From assembly GCA_947172415.1 (NCBI GenBank), contig OX359191.1, positions 620,001 to 684,000 of the forward strand: a stretch of 64,000 bases of DNA, read 5' to 3'. Shown here piece by piece: positions 21,282-32,500 of this stretch (the stretch's first letter is position 1; each line of letters opens with the position of its first letter). The notes beneath the pieces were generated by a model. The model saw nothing but the letters and a program-made list of their open reading frames with translations, searched no databases and was not told the origin of the DNA. The DNA is from Chondrosia reniformis. Its lineage: Eukaryota > Porifera > Demospongiae > Chondrillida > Chondrillidae. Position numbers and translations under genes: made by a program.

Positions 21282-24200
21282 TCATGAGATAACTTCATGG
21301 AAACCACATTCATAAACTAAATAGATAATGATCTGTCTGTCTCCTCTAAGTATAGCTAAGTCAAGACAGTCTTGATTGGCTGATGTTTTATCAGATATTC
21401 CTGCTCCCATCAGTTGAACAAGATACTTGACTGTGTCGAGGTGACCATTCTGTACTGCCAAATGAAGAGGATTAAGTCCGCTCTGAAGAATAAGAAGAAA
21501 ATATTACAAGTTGAAATTGTAAAATCAGTTTAAAAACACTGAATATTTCAATGTTCTATTAAAGCAAAGACACGACGATAATGTACACAATTCTGGGATA
21601 GTACATCTCCCTGGTTTGAGAGTTAACTCTTATCTGACACTTTTTAAATATTCAAGTAACAAATTAATTGAGCCATGCATCAAATAATTCAACAAAAAGA
21701 TATTCTTCACAAACTGACAGTACATTAATGGACTTTATACACACACTATACACATACCTGACTGCGTACAAGTGGATCCATGTGACACTGTACTGTTGTG
21801 AGGTACTTGACTATATCAAGTTGACCATTAACCGATGCTAAATGTAAGCAATTATCCCCCGCCTATATAAAGTACAAATGTAAACAGGTCTTTGATCCAA
21901 TAACACATACGTATTAATACAAAGAAATTTCCCAAAAACACTATACTTTAGTAACTCAACTGTCCATTCTCATCATTTATCAAAGCTTTGTATTTATATT
22001 TATGTGCACACTTACTTGTGTGGGCATGGCTGGATCCATGTTCTGTTGGTCCACGAGGTACTCCACCACTTGAAGATGACCCCACCACGTTGCTATGTGT
22101 AGACTGTTACATCCGTTACTATCAAACTTGTGCAGTAAGTAAGGATGGGCTAGTAGCATTCCATGAAGAGTATTCAAGTCTCCTCTTTCAACAGCTTCTA
22201 AGTAGTTCTCCACTATGAACTAGAAATGAACAAATTAACACTAAATTCACATTCATATGCTAGTCTCATTCTCATGTGATCAGAGAATGCTTAGAATGCT
22301 ATATATTTGTGAGTAAACTTAATAATAAAATATAATTGTAATGCACGTAGGCCTGGAATCATAAAATGGGAATTAAAGCAGTCAAAATAGATTGAAAATA
22401 TTCATAAGGCAGTATGTATGAAGCAGTATGTATGAAGCAGTATGTATGAACTGATCAACTTTATTAAGTTTCCTATATTGAAAGCATGTAGTACATGTAA
22501 TTATCATAACTTTAACACACTGTAATATTGAATGATTCAGTGACTCCATACAGTATAGGTCTTATTAAAATACAATTTGGGACCGTTAGTAGTGATTACT
22601 ATGATATCACAACTGACTACCTTATTACTAAGTGATCACTAAGAGAGGTTCCACTGTATAACTTCTAATCAGTCAAAATATATGCATCTAATGCTATAAT
22701 CATCTCACTCAAAAAGTTGACAATTTATGATTCTTATAAACTAGTCTCACCTCATCAGCTACTGGTTGCACTTGAACTAGATGTCTCACAATGTGATGAT
22801 GGCCATTTCTCTGAGCTAACATTACTGCTGATACACCAGACTACAGTAATTGTATGATATTATAAGTAAAATATAACATAAATGTATAGTAACTACGTAT
22901 ACAAGTGCAATAATACATTGTCTGGCCCTGTATAGCAGAGGAATGAAGAGAAACCTCTTGTATCCTCATCCAAAACTCTCACTACATAAGTTTATTTCTT
23001 TATAGTTATTCTATGATGCTGGATGCATGTGGAATGTAGAAATTGTTGCTTTAGATTATTTAATTATGGAATTGCAATTAAGAAGAATCAAGTCAATTAG
23101 TAGATACGAGCACTTCTTACTTTGTCCAGAGCATTTGGATCCATGTGTTGTTCAGTTGTGAGGTATTTCAATACTTCAAGATGACCTCTCTCAGCTGCTA
23201 AATGAAGTGCAGTTCTACCATACTACAGATGTCATTTAAACACACAATCATATCAAAATTATTAACATACGTAATGTACAATGAATAATTTCTCACTTCA
23301 TCTCTGTCCTTTGGATCCATGTGTTGTTCAGTTGTGAGGTATTTCACTACTTCAAGATGACCTTCCTCAGTTGATAAATGAAGTGCAGTTTGACCATCCT
23401 ACAGATGTCATTTAAACACACAATCACATCAAGCTTAACATACTTATGTGCAATGAATAATTTCTCACTTTATTTCTGTCCTTTGGATCCATGTGTTGTT
23501 CAGTTGTGAGGTGTTTCACTACTTCAAGATGACCAAACAAAGCTGATAAATGAAGTGCAGTTCTATCAAACTACAGATGTCATTTAAACACATAATCACA
23601 TTAAACTTAACATACTTAATGTACAATGAATAATTTCTCACTTCATCTCTGTCCTTTGGATCCATGTGTTGTTCAGTTGTGAGGTATTTCACTACTTCAA
23701 GACGACCTCTCGCAGCTGCTAAATGAAGTGCAGTTTGACCACCCTACAGATGTCATTTAAACACACAATCACATCAAGCTTAACATACTTAATGTACAAT
23801 GAATAATTTCTCACTTCATCTCTGTCCTTTGGATCCATGTGTTGTTCAGTTGTGAGGTATTTCACTACTTCAAGATGACCAAACAAAGCTGCTAAATGAA
23901 GTGCAGTTCTACCATCCTACAGATGTCATTTAAACACACAATCACATCAAACTTAACATACTTAATATACAATAAATAATTTCTCACTTCATCTCTGTCC
24001 TTTGGATCCATGTGTTGTTCAGTTGTGAGGTATTTCACTACTTCAAGATGACCTCCCTCAACTGCTAAATGAAGTGCATTTTGACCACCCTACAGATGTC
24101 ATTTAAACACACAATCACATCAAACTTTACATACTTAATGTACAATGAATAATTTCTCACTTCATCTCTGTCCTTTGGATCCATGTGGTGTTCAGTTGTG

Positions 24201-27200
24201 AGGTATTTCACTACTTCAAGATGACCTCCCTCAGCTGCTAAATGAAGTGCCGTTCTATCAAACTACAGATGTCATTTAAACACACATACACATCAAGCTT
24301 AACATACCTATGTGCAATGAATAATTTCTCACTCTAGCTCTGTCCTTTGGATCCATGTGTTGTTCAGTTGTGAGGTATTTCACTACTTCAAGACGACCTC
24401 TCGCAGCTGCTAAATGAAGTGCAGTTTGACCACCCTACAGATGTCATTTAAACACACAATCACATCAAGCTTAACATACCTATGTGCAATGAATAATTTC
24501 TCACTCTATCTCTGTCCTTTGGATCCATGTGTTGTTCAGTTGTGAGGTGTTTCACTACTTCAAGATGACCAAACAAAGCTGATAAATGAAGTGCAGTTCT
24601 ATCAAACTACAGATGTCATTTAAACACAATCACATTAAACTTAACATACTTAATGTACAATGAATAATTTCTCACTTCATCTCTGTCTTTTGGATCCATG
24701 TGTTGTTCAGTTGTGAGGTGTTTCACTACTTCAAGATGACCTTCCTCAGCTGATAAATGAAGTGCAGTTTTACCATTCTACAGATGTCATTTAAACACAC
24801 AATCACATCAAGCTTAACATACTTATGTGCAATGAATAATTTCTCACCCAATCTCTGTCCTTTGGATCCATGTGTTGTTCAGTTGTGAGGTGTTTCACTA
24901 CTTCAAGATGACCTTCCTCAGCTGATAAATGAAGTGCAGTTTTACCATTCTACAGATGTCATTTAAACACACAATCACATCAAACTTAACATACTTAATA
25001 TACAATAAATAATTTCTCACTTCATCTCTGTCCTTTGGATCCATGTGTTGTTCAGTTGTGAGGTATTTCACTACTTCAAGATGACCTCCCTCAACTGCTA
25101 AATGAAGTGCATTTTGACCACCCTACAGATGTCATTTAAACACACAATCACATCAAACTTTACATACTTAATGTACAATGAATAATTTCTCACTTCATCT
25201 CTGTCCTTTGGATCCATGTGTTGTTCAGTTGTGAGGTGTTTCACTACTTCAAGATGACCTCTCTCAGCTACTATATCAAGTGCAGTTCTATCAAACTACA
25301 GATGTCATTTAAACACACAATCACATTAACCTTAACATACTTAATGTACAATGAATAATTTCTAACCCAATCTCTGTCCTTTGGATCCATGTGTTGTTCA
25401 GTTGTGAGGTATTTCACTACTTCAAGATGACCTCCCTCAGCTGCTAAATGAAGTGCCGTTCTATCAAACTACAGATGTCATTTAAACACACATACACATC
25501 AAGCTTAACATACTTATGTGCAATGAATAATTTCTCACTTTAGCTCTGTCCTTTGGATCCATGTGTTGTTCAGTTGTGAGGTATTTCACTACTTCAAGAG
25601 GACCTCTCGCAGCTGCTAAATGAAGTGCAGTTTGACCACCCTACAGATGTCATTTAAACACACAATCACATCAAGCTTAACATACCTATGTGCAATGAAT
25701 AATTTCTCACTCTATCTCTGTCCTTTGGATCCATGTGTTGTTCAGTTGTGAGGTATTTCACTACTTCAAGAGGACCTCTCGCAGCTGCTAAATGAAGTGC
25801 AGTTTGACCACCCTACAGATGTCATTTAAACACACAATCACATCAAGCTTAACATACCTATGTGCAATGAATAATTTCTCACTCTATCTCTGTCCTTTGG
25901 ATCCATGTGTTGTTCAGTTGTGAGGTGTTTCACTACTTCAAGATGACCAAACAAAGCTGATAAATGAAGTGCAGTTCTATCAAACTACAGATGTCATTTA
26001 AACACAATCACATTAAACTTAACATACTTAATGTACAATGAATAATTTCTCACTTCATCTCTGTCTTTTGGATCCATGTGTTGTTCAGTTGTGAGGTGTT
26101 TCACTACTTCAAGATGACCTTCCTCAGCTGATAAATGAAGTGCAGTTTTACCATTCTACAGATGTCATTTAAACACACAATCACATCAAGCTTAACATAC
26201 TTATGTGCAATGAATAATTTCTCACCCAATCTCTGTCCTTTGGATCCATGTGTTGTTCAGTTGTGAGGTGTTTCACTACTTCAAGATGACCTTCCTCAGC
26301 TGATAAATGAAGTGCAGTTTTACCATTCTACAGATGTCATTTAAACACACAATCACATCAAACTTAACATACTTAATATACAATAAATAATTTCTCACTT
26401 CATCTCTGTCCTTTGGATCCATGTGTTGTTCAGTTGTGAGGTATTTCACTACTTCAAGATGACCTCCCTCAACTGCTAAATGAAGTGCATTTTGACCACC
26501 CTACAGATGTCATTTAAACACACAATCACATCAAACTTTACATACTTAATGTACAATGAATAATTTCTCACTTCATCTCTGTCCTTTGGATCCATGTGTT
26601 GTTCAGTTGTGAGGTGTTTCACTACTTCAAGATGACCTCTCTCAGCTACTATATCAAGTGCAGTTCTATCAAACTACAGATGTCATTTAAACACACAATC
26701 ACATTAACCTTAACATACTTAATGTACAATGAATAATTTCTAACCCAATCTCTGTCCTTTGGATCCATGTGTTGTTCAGTTGTGAGGTATTTCACTACTT
26801 CAAGATGACCTCCCTCAGCTGCTAAATGAAGTGCCGTTCTATCAAACTACAGATGTCATTTAAACACACATACACATCAAGCTTAACATACTTATGTGCA
26901 ATGAATAATTTCTCACTTTAGCTCTGTCCTTTGGATCCATGTGTTGTTCAGTTGTGAGGTATTTCACTACTTCAAGAGGACCTCTCGCAGCTGCTAAATG
27001 AAGTGCAGTTTGACCACCCTACAGATGTCATTTAAACACACAATCACATCAAGCTTAACATACCTATGTGCAATGAATAATTTCTCACTCTATCTCTGTC
27101 CTTTGGATCCATGTGTTGTTCAGTTGTGAGGTATTTCACTACTTCAAGAGGACCTCTCGCAGCTGCTAAATGAAGTGCAGTTTGACCACCCTACAGATGT

Positions 27201-29245
27201 CATTTAAACACACAATCACATCAAGCTTAACATACCTATGTGCAATGAATAATTTCTCACTTCATCTCTGTCCTTTGGATCCATGTGTTGTTCAGTTGTG
27301 AGGTGTTTCACTACTTCAAGATGACCAAACAAAGCTGATAAATGAAGTGCAGTTCTATCAAACTACAGATGTCATTTAAACACAATCACATTAAACTTAA
27401 CATACTTAATGTACAATGAATAATTTCTCACTTCATCTCTGTCTTTTGGATCCATGTGTTGTTCAGTTGTGAGGTGTTTCACTACTTCAAGATGACCTTC
27501 CTCAGCTGATAAATGAAGTGCAGTTTTACCATTCTACAGATGTCATTTAAACACACAATCACATCAAACTTAACATACTTAATGTACAATAAATAATTTC
27601 TCACTTCATCTCTGTCCTTTGGATCCATGTGTTGTTCAGTTGTGAGGTATTTCACTACTTCAAGATGACCTCCCTCAACTGCTAAATGAAGTGCATTTTG
27701 ACCACCCTACAGATGTCATTTAAACACACAATCACATCAAACTTTACATACTTAATGTACAATGAATAATTTCTCACTTCATCTCTGTCCTTTGGATCCA
27801 TGTGTTGTTCAGTTGTGAGGTGTTTCACTACTTCAAGATGACCTCTCTCAGCTGCTATATCAAGTGCAGTTCTATCAAACTACAGATGTCATTTAAACAC
27901 ACAATCACATTAACCTTAACATACTTAATGTACAATGAATAATTTCTCACCCAATCTCTGTCCTTTGGATCCATGTGTTGTTCAGTTGTGAGGTATTTCA
28001 CTACTTCAAGATGACCTCCTTCAGCTGCTAAATGAAGTGCCGTTCTATCAAACTACAGATGTCATTTAAACACACAATCACATCAAGCTTAACATACTTA
28101 TGTGCAATGAATAATTTCTCACTCTAGCTCTGTCCTTTGGATCCATGTGTTGTTCAGTTGTGAGGTATTTCACTACTTCAAGACGACCTCTCGCAGCTGC
28201 TAAATGAAGTGCAGTTTGACCACCCTACAGATGTCATTTAAACACACAATCACATCAAGCTTAACATACTTATGTGCAATGAATAATTTCTCACTTCATC
28301 TCTGTCCTTTGGATCCATGTGTTGTTCAGTTGTGAGGTATTTCACTACTTCAAGATGACCTCCAAAAGCTGCTAAATGTAGTGCAGTTCTATCAAACTAC
28401 AGATGTCATTTAAACACACAATCATATCAACCTTATTAACATACTTAATGGACAATGAATAATTTCTCACTTCATCTCTGTCTTTTGGGTCCATATGTTG
28501 TTCAGTTGTGAGGTATTTCACTACTTCAAGATGACCTTCAAAAGCTGATAAATGAAGTGCTGTTCTACCATCCTACAGATGTCATTTAAACACACAATCA
28601 CATCAAACTTAACATACTTAATGTAATGTAGGTAATAACAGTTTAAATGGAACACAAACAATGACATATTATTGTAATATTATTGCCAGTTCAATACAAT
28701 AAATTCCCATGGAAGGTCACATATACAGTAATTGTATAAATAATATAAACATATGTTAAACTCATCCTTGTATACACTTAATAATTCCTCACATTATCTC
28801 TGTGCACATCTTCATCTGATGAATCAGAATAATCATCTTCTACATTCACTTCAGACTCAGAACTAGTCTCATCCTCTCCACTAGTGTCTTCCAATTGTAC
28901 ATCACCATCCTCTATATCTCCTTCAACAGGTAGAGAGGGACCTTCGTCTCCATGGTTACCAGTCCTGATACCTCCTTCGTCTCCATGGTTACCAATTCTG
29001 ACACCTCCTTCATCTCCATGGTTACCAGTCCTGATACCTCCTTCATCTCCATGGTTACCAGTCCTGACACCTCCTTTATCTCCATGGTTACCAGTCCTGA
29101 TACCTCCTTTATCTCCATGGTTACCAGTCCTGATACCTCCATTATGTGTATCTGTATCATTACCAGTTGAAGGAGCTGGTCTCTGAGATAACTGAGAGAG
29201 TAGAGTGAAGAGATCATTGTAAGAATGTGATGTAGTACAGTTCAA
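21282..29245 (-). CDS. ANK-1: giant ankyrin-repeat protein
   Basis: The model has a first coding exon to 28793 (ATG at 29245, or a start after an acceptor at 29192), the 32-exon array 28572-23121, then exons 22840-22751, 22219-22016, 21862-21758 and 21482-21282 (TGA). All junctions are phase 0, giving about 1,440 residues. Residues 1-150 are an acidic, Gly/Asn-rich leader with six 11-residue repeats (GGIRTGNHGDE) and an acid tail. Each array exon is one ankyrin repeat of 34 residues (DGRTALHLAAERGHLEVVKY then LTTEQHMDPKDRDE). The exon at 22219 reads VENYLEAVERGDLNTLHGML, like an N-terminal cap, so exons 22219-21282 might be a separate gene. No catalytic domain or membrane segment is seen. The 3' end is 117 bp from SERGEF, tail to tail. 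Protein-binding scaffold or sensor by family. Confidence 0.8.
22922..22985. repeat. Dispersed repeat copy (inverted)
   Basis: The reverse complement (GAGTTTTGGATGAGGATACAAG and flanks) matches about 36805-36862 and, more weakly, 42181-42240 and 56715-56775. It is a short interspersed repeat in an intron of ANK-1. Confidence 0.55.
23121..28572 (-). repeat. Array of 32 ankyrin exons, higher-order repeat
   Basis: Thirty-two units of about 172 bp, each a 102-bp exon plus an intron of about 70 bp. The intron is as conserved as the exon, including the branch/acceptor region and the GTGAGAAATT donor. Blocks of about eight units (about 1,375 bp) recur: the variant exons carrying ACAAAGC, TATATCAAG and TCTCGCAGC appear in the same order starting near 24290, 25690 and 27060, with one unit missing from the third block. 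This indicates unequal crossing-over of multi-exon blocks. Confidence 0.92.
28941..29140 (-). repeat. Coding 33-bp repeat, six copies
   Basis: Six 33-bp units in the first ANK-1 exon encode the 11-residue repeat GG(I/V)RTGNHGD(E/K). A single unit of the same motif is present in the first coding exon of the ANK-Roco gene (52349-52459), which shows the two exons are related. Confidence 0.9.
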
Positions 29246-29465
29246 ATTGAGTTGTTGAAATGTATTATTCTTTTAAGTGGTTTATCTGAATATTATATAA
29301 GTAATTTAAAATGGCTAACTTTAGCCAAATTGTCTATATCTGTTACTGTTTAAAGCCTATTTTTGCAATTTTCACTTTTCAATAATTTGTACTGTATATA
29401 TGACTATAGTTGCTAAGTATTAGGAAGCCACTTTGACCAGATGGGTGGAACCCATTTAGTAATTA

Positions 29466-29519
29466 CATTGTGAGGTATTTCACTACTTCCAGATGACCTC
29501 TCACAGCTGCTAAATGAGT
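29466..29519 (-). pseudogene. Ankyrin exon relic
   Basis: The minus strand reads THLAAVRGHLEVVKYLTM and then TAA. This is a piece of an array exon with a lost base near its start and no splice sites, lying outside the array on its 5' side. A decayed copy. Confidence 0.7.
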
Positions 29520-30083
29520 GAATGGCATTGCTGTGCATGCCCATGGCAACCAACAAAGAGTCAGTTGAGATGAAGCCAGCATCATTGGTAGTGAAGCATA
29601 TTACTGGAGGAGGAGGATATTGGAGGTGATATGGATCCACAGAACCAAGAACACTATTTCTAATCGGGATTGCGGCCTATCCTCAACCAGACTTGGATAC
29701 CTTTCGACTATTATCTTATTCATTATCCATAAGCATGTTTTCACCATTGCTATATATTCACTGCAATCTGCACCCTGTTCAGCTGATGAAGGTCCAGGAG
29801 ACCGAAACATTTTGTAATAATTCATTTTATTATTACTTGCCATTGACAGGCTCAAGAACTTTGATACTACAATTGGACTTGGCAGTGAACCTCTAAGAGT
29901 GTATTACTTGTTGACCTATATGTAAGGTAAAGTGGAACGACAGGTAACTTGGAACAAAGCTTTCCTTTACCTTCTAACAGCAAGACGAGCGCTGTTGGTG
30001 CCGCCTATTTAAGGGCAAGCAAGCGTTCTTTCTGAAGTATCCTACCTATACCTCTGTGTTCAGCTAGGTCTAGTTAAAAAGGT
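29520..30083. other. Intergenic, no gene seen
   Basis: Several overlapping short frames on both strands, none with a family signature. A segment near 29778-29820 resembles the hairpin arm of 9434-9482 (TGATGAAGGTC). The right part holds the left arm of the inverted pair at 29932-30106. Confidence 0.35.
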
Positions 30084-30106
30084 CTATTCCAAGTTACCCG
30101 CGTTCC
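29932..30106. repeat. Imperfect inverted repeat pair, about 22-bp arms
   Basis: The left arm GGAACGACAGGTAACTTGG (from 29934) is matched by the reverse complement of TTCCAAGTTACCCGCGTTCC (30087-30106). About 130 bp lie between. It could be a small fold-back element or the remains of transposon ends beside the CENP-B-like exon. Confidence 0.5.
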
Positions 30107-30143
30107 AAATAATCCTTATCCATGCACTACTGGTAATACGTAC

Positions 30144-30608
30144 CCTCTTAAAGCTGATACCATGTCTCGCTTTAAAACGTTCCACCCATCCGCCAGTACA
30201 CGTGAAATCATCCTTTCCTAGTCCTCTCGCAAGTTCTTCCGCCTTCTTCAGCAATACGGGACCAGTGACAATTTCGTTTGACAGGCGATGACGATACCAT
30301 TCTAAAAGCGCTTCTTCTATGTCAGCGTGGTTTGCCTTTCTGAGTCGCTTTCGCTTCGGCTCAATCAGTTCCTCCTGAAACTGTTTCACGATCTTGGCTC
30401 GATTCTTTAAAATGCTTGACAGTGTTGTCGGAGGAATTCCTTGTTCTTCAGCTATCTCTCTTCTCTTCTTTCTTGGCGGAGCATTGTCGACTATTTCTAT
30501 TATTTCTTTCTTTCTCTGTATCGTTAGTCCTCGTTTTCTCCTTTTCATTGGAGTATTCTCAGCAGTTACGGCAAGAGCCGAACTCGCCGTTGGTTCTCCT
30601 TCGCTCAT
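30144..30608 (-). CDS. CENP-B / pogo-Tigger-type DNA-binding protein (N-terminal exon)
   Basis: ATG at 30608, then 155 codons to a GTACGT donor at 30143; without splicing the frame stops at 30084 after 174 codons. Residues about 22-75 are a psq/CENP-B N-terminal helix-turn-helix (LTIQRKKEIIEIVDNAPPRK then IAEEQGIPPTTLSSILKNRA). Residues about 95-155 are the second, Tc5-type HTH (ALLEWYRHRLSNEIVTGPVL then GGWVERFKARHGI). No DDE catalytic domain follows in the next kilobase, so this is either a domesticated two-HTH DNA-binding protein or a transposase remnant. A short acidic N-terminus precedes a KRRKRG basic patch. Host-gene status is unproven. Confidence 0.75.
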
Positions 30609-30827
30609 GTGGTCAAACTAATTAATATAGTAACTACACTAGTATAACGTATACTAACACTAATTACAGTGTATATGACGTCATACTGTATAATACACAA
30701 CACTGCTTCAAAGAGTTCAGCATCATTCTTATACAAAATACAAAATGATACAAACAGTGAAGAAACGATGCAATGATTAATTACCATACACATTTTGATT
30801 AGTTCAATTTTCATTAATTATCGATCA

Positions 30828-31307
30828 TCAATCACACGCTAGCCGGACACCTTGTAAGGGTCGAAGGAAAGGGCTGCAAAGCACTAGTTGAGAAGGATCT
30901 CCCTGAGGTACTGTCTCTTGGACCGCTTCTCCAGTGTAGTTGGGGAGCACAATTGTGAACCTCCTCTGCAGGGGGAGGTCGAGAGGTGAGACGACAAGCT
31001 GTGAGGGATGGCAGGGAGGAGCAGTCTCTTGCACACTGACTGGCAGTCTTCCTGCAAGGTTCCTTGGAATGCGGTTGTGGCAGACCAGTAGTGCTGCACC
31101 TGGTTCAAATGGGAGACCGTGTTGAGGGACTGTCTCTTGGACACTCACTACAAGTCTTCTTTCTGATAGATCTTCTGCTAAACACCTCCGAGAGGTTCTA
31201 CCAGGAGGAACCAATGGTACGCCAGAGATGACCAGCTGGGAGCTAGAGTTTGTGGATGTCACCTCTACTGAAAGCTTGCAGTTAGGAACTTCTATACTTT
31301 TAGACAT
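30828..31307 (-). CDS. Hypothetical protein with VQET(V/A)P repeats
   Basis: A 159-codon frame from ATG 31307 to TGA. It contains three imperfect repeats starting VQETVPQ, VQETAPP and VQETVPQ, each followed by a PSQLV-like stretch and a Leu/Pro/Arg-rich segment, so the gene grew by internal duplication. The composition is Leu, Pro, Val and Arg; no signal peptide or known domain is recognised. No TATA box is evident upstream. It may be an exon of a longer transcript or a chance frame over a repeated DNA sequence. Confidence 0.35.
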   Translation of the reverse strand: MSKSIEVPNCKLSVEVTSTNSSSQLVISGVPLVPPGRTSRRCLAEDLSERRLVVSVQETVPQHGLPFEPGAALLVCHNRIPRNLAGRLPVSVQETAPPCHPSQLVVSPLDLPLQRRFTIVLPNYTGEAVQETVPQGDPSQLVLCSPFLRPLQGVRLACD

Positions 31308-32500
31308 TTCTCCTTCAAATCTCAGTGATAAAGCCTTTAATCTTGGGATAAGTAAACTCTGGATAAAGTTCTCTTACAGTTTAGAATATGAAAAATGAGT
31401 GAATCCTTTTTATGTCAAAAATACCTGTTCTTATCAGGAGTCCTGTTAACAAGTTGGAAGGGAGCGCAAGATTGTAGAGTTAACATACCTGTGGTTTAAA
31501 AAATGAAGCCAGAAAACGGGGAAGTTGCCATTGGTACACACTAAGACACTTCAAAGTGTGTAATTTGACATTACTGAATTCTTCAAGATGCTGATATCCA
31601 TTTCCTCTTCACAAACCTTGCTAGAAAATCCACCCTTTCTAGTGTACATTTCTATGGTAGCATGCCAGGACTCATTCATACTGATATTTCATTATATTTG
31701 ACACCCTGTGATCTTGCAGAAGATCTGATGCTGTGTTATGTACTGAAACAGATCATATCAACCTGACTGTTATTCAGTCATTAAAGTTTGTTTGAAACAA
31801 GGGATGTAAGCTGTTTATTGGATGTATTCAACACAGAACTTTAGGTCATACCACATGCATGTCATATAAAATAATTCCTTCTCATGAATAGTAACTTTTT
31901 AAAACTTGTATCAATTACCATATTTGTCTGGATTACATCAATGACTTTATGCCAATACTTCTATAAGAAGAGAGGGTACCAAATCTAGCTGTGTGTCTAT
32001 ATCTCTGTGCATATACATGCCAATTCACCAAAATAAATTCCTTGCCAATATTTCCAGCTATATGATATGTATTCTTGTTCTGTAACATATGTAGATTCCA
32101 AAGCCTCTAGTTCCCTACTACTGTCAGCTGGTGTCAGCTAACCCGAGAAGCAGACCAGAGCCAAAGGGCCTTCTGAATAAAATGAGAGCTCACAGACATT
32201 AAGAATAAGAATACATTATAATTATAAGGCGGGATAGACAATTACAGTAAAGATCAAATTGAAATTCATTCTTATTAAATTAACTTTGGATAAGAAGGGG
32301 ACAGCGTGATATCTGTTCAGCGCCAGAACAAGTGATATGCTCATAGTTATGAAAACAAATGATATCATTGTATAAGTGCCAAAACAGCAGGTAATAATGT
32401 AAACAGTGGACCTGGGACCTGGGACCTGGGACCTGGGAACAGAAGCTGAACAGGAAATTCCCTACCTTCGGCATGTATAAATGATCACGTGATGGTTAAA
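31308..32500. other. Intergenic, upstream of SAP30BP
   Basis: No supported exon. A short GGGACCT tandem lies near 32405-32440. Just before the SAP30BP ATG there is a palindromic E-box in TGATCACGTGATGG (about 32482-32495), a likely promoter element. Confidence 0.4.

Noticed and set aside
23121..28572. Regular 172-bp array resembling a satellite or CRISPR-like locus
   Set aside because: Each unit has a 102-bp ankyrin exon in frame with conserved splice sites, so it is an exon array of a protein-coding gene.
28884..29217. Overlapping frames on both strands in the ANK-1 leader region (PSSPWLPVL and TSPDTSF repeats)
   Set aside because: Shadows of the 33-bp coding repeat. Only the minus frame with RTGNHGDE joins the ankyrin exons in phase and is shared with ANK-Roco.
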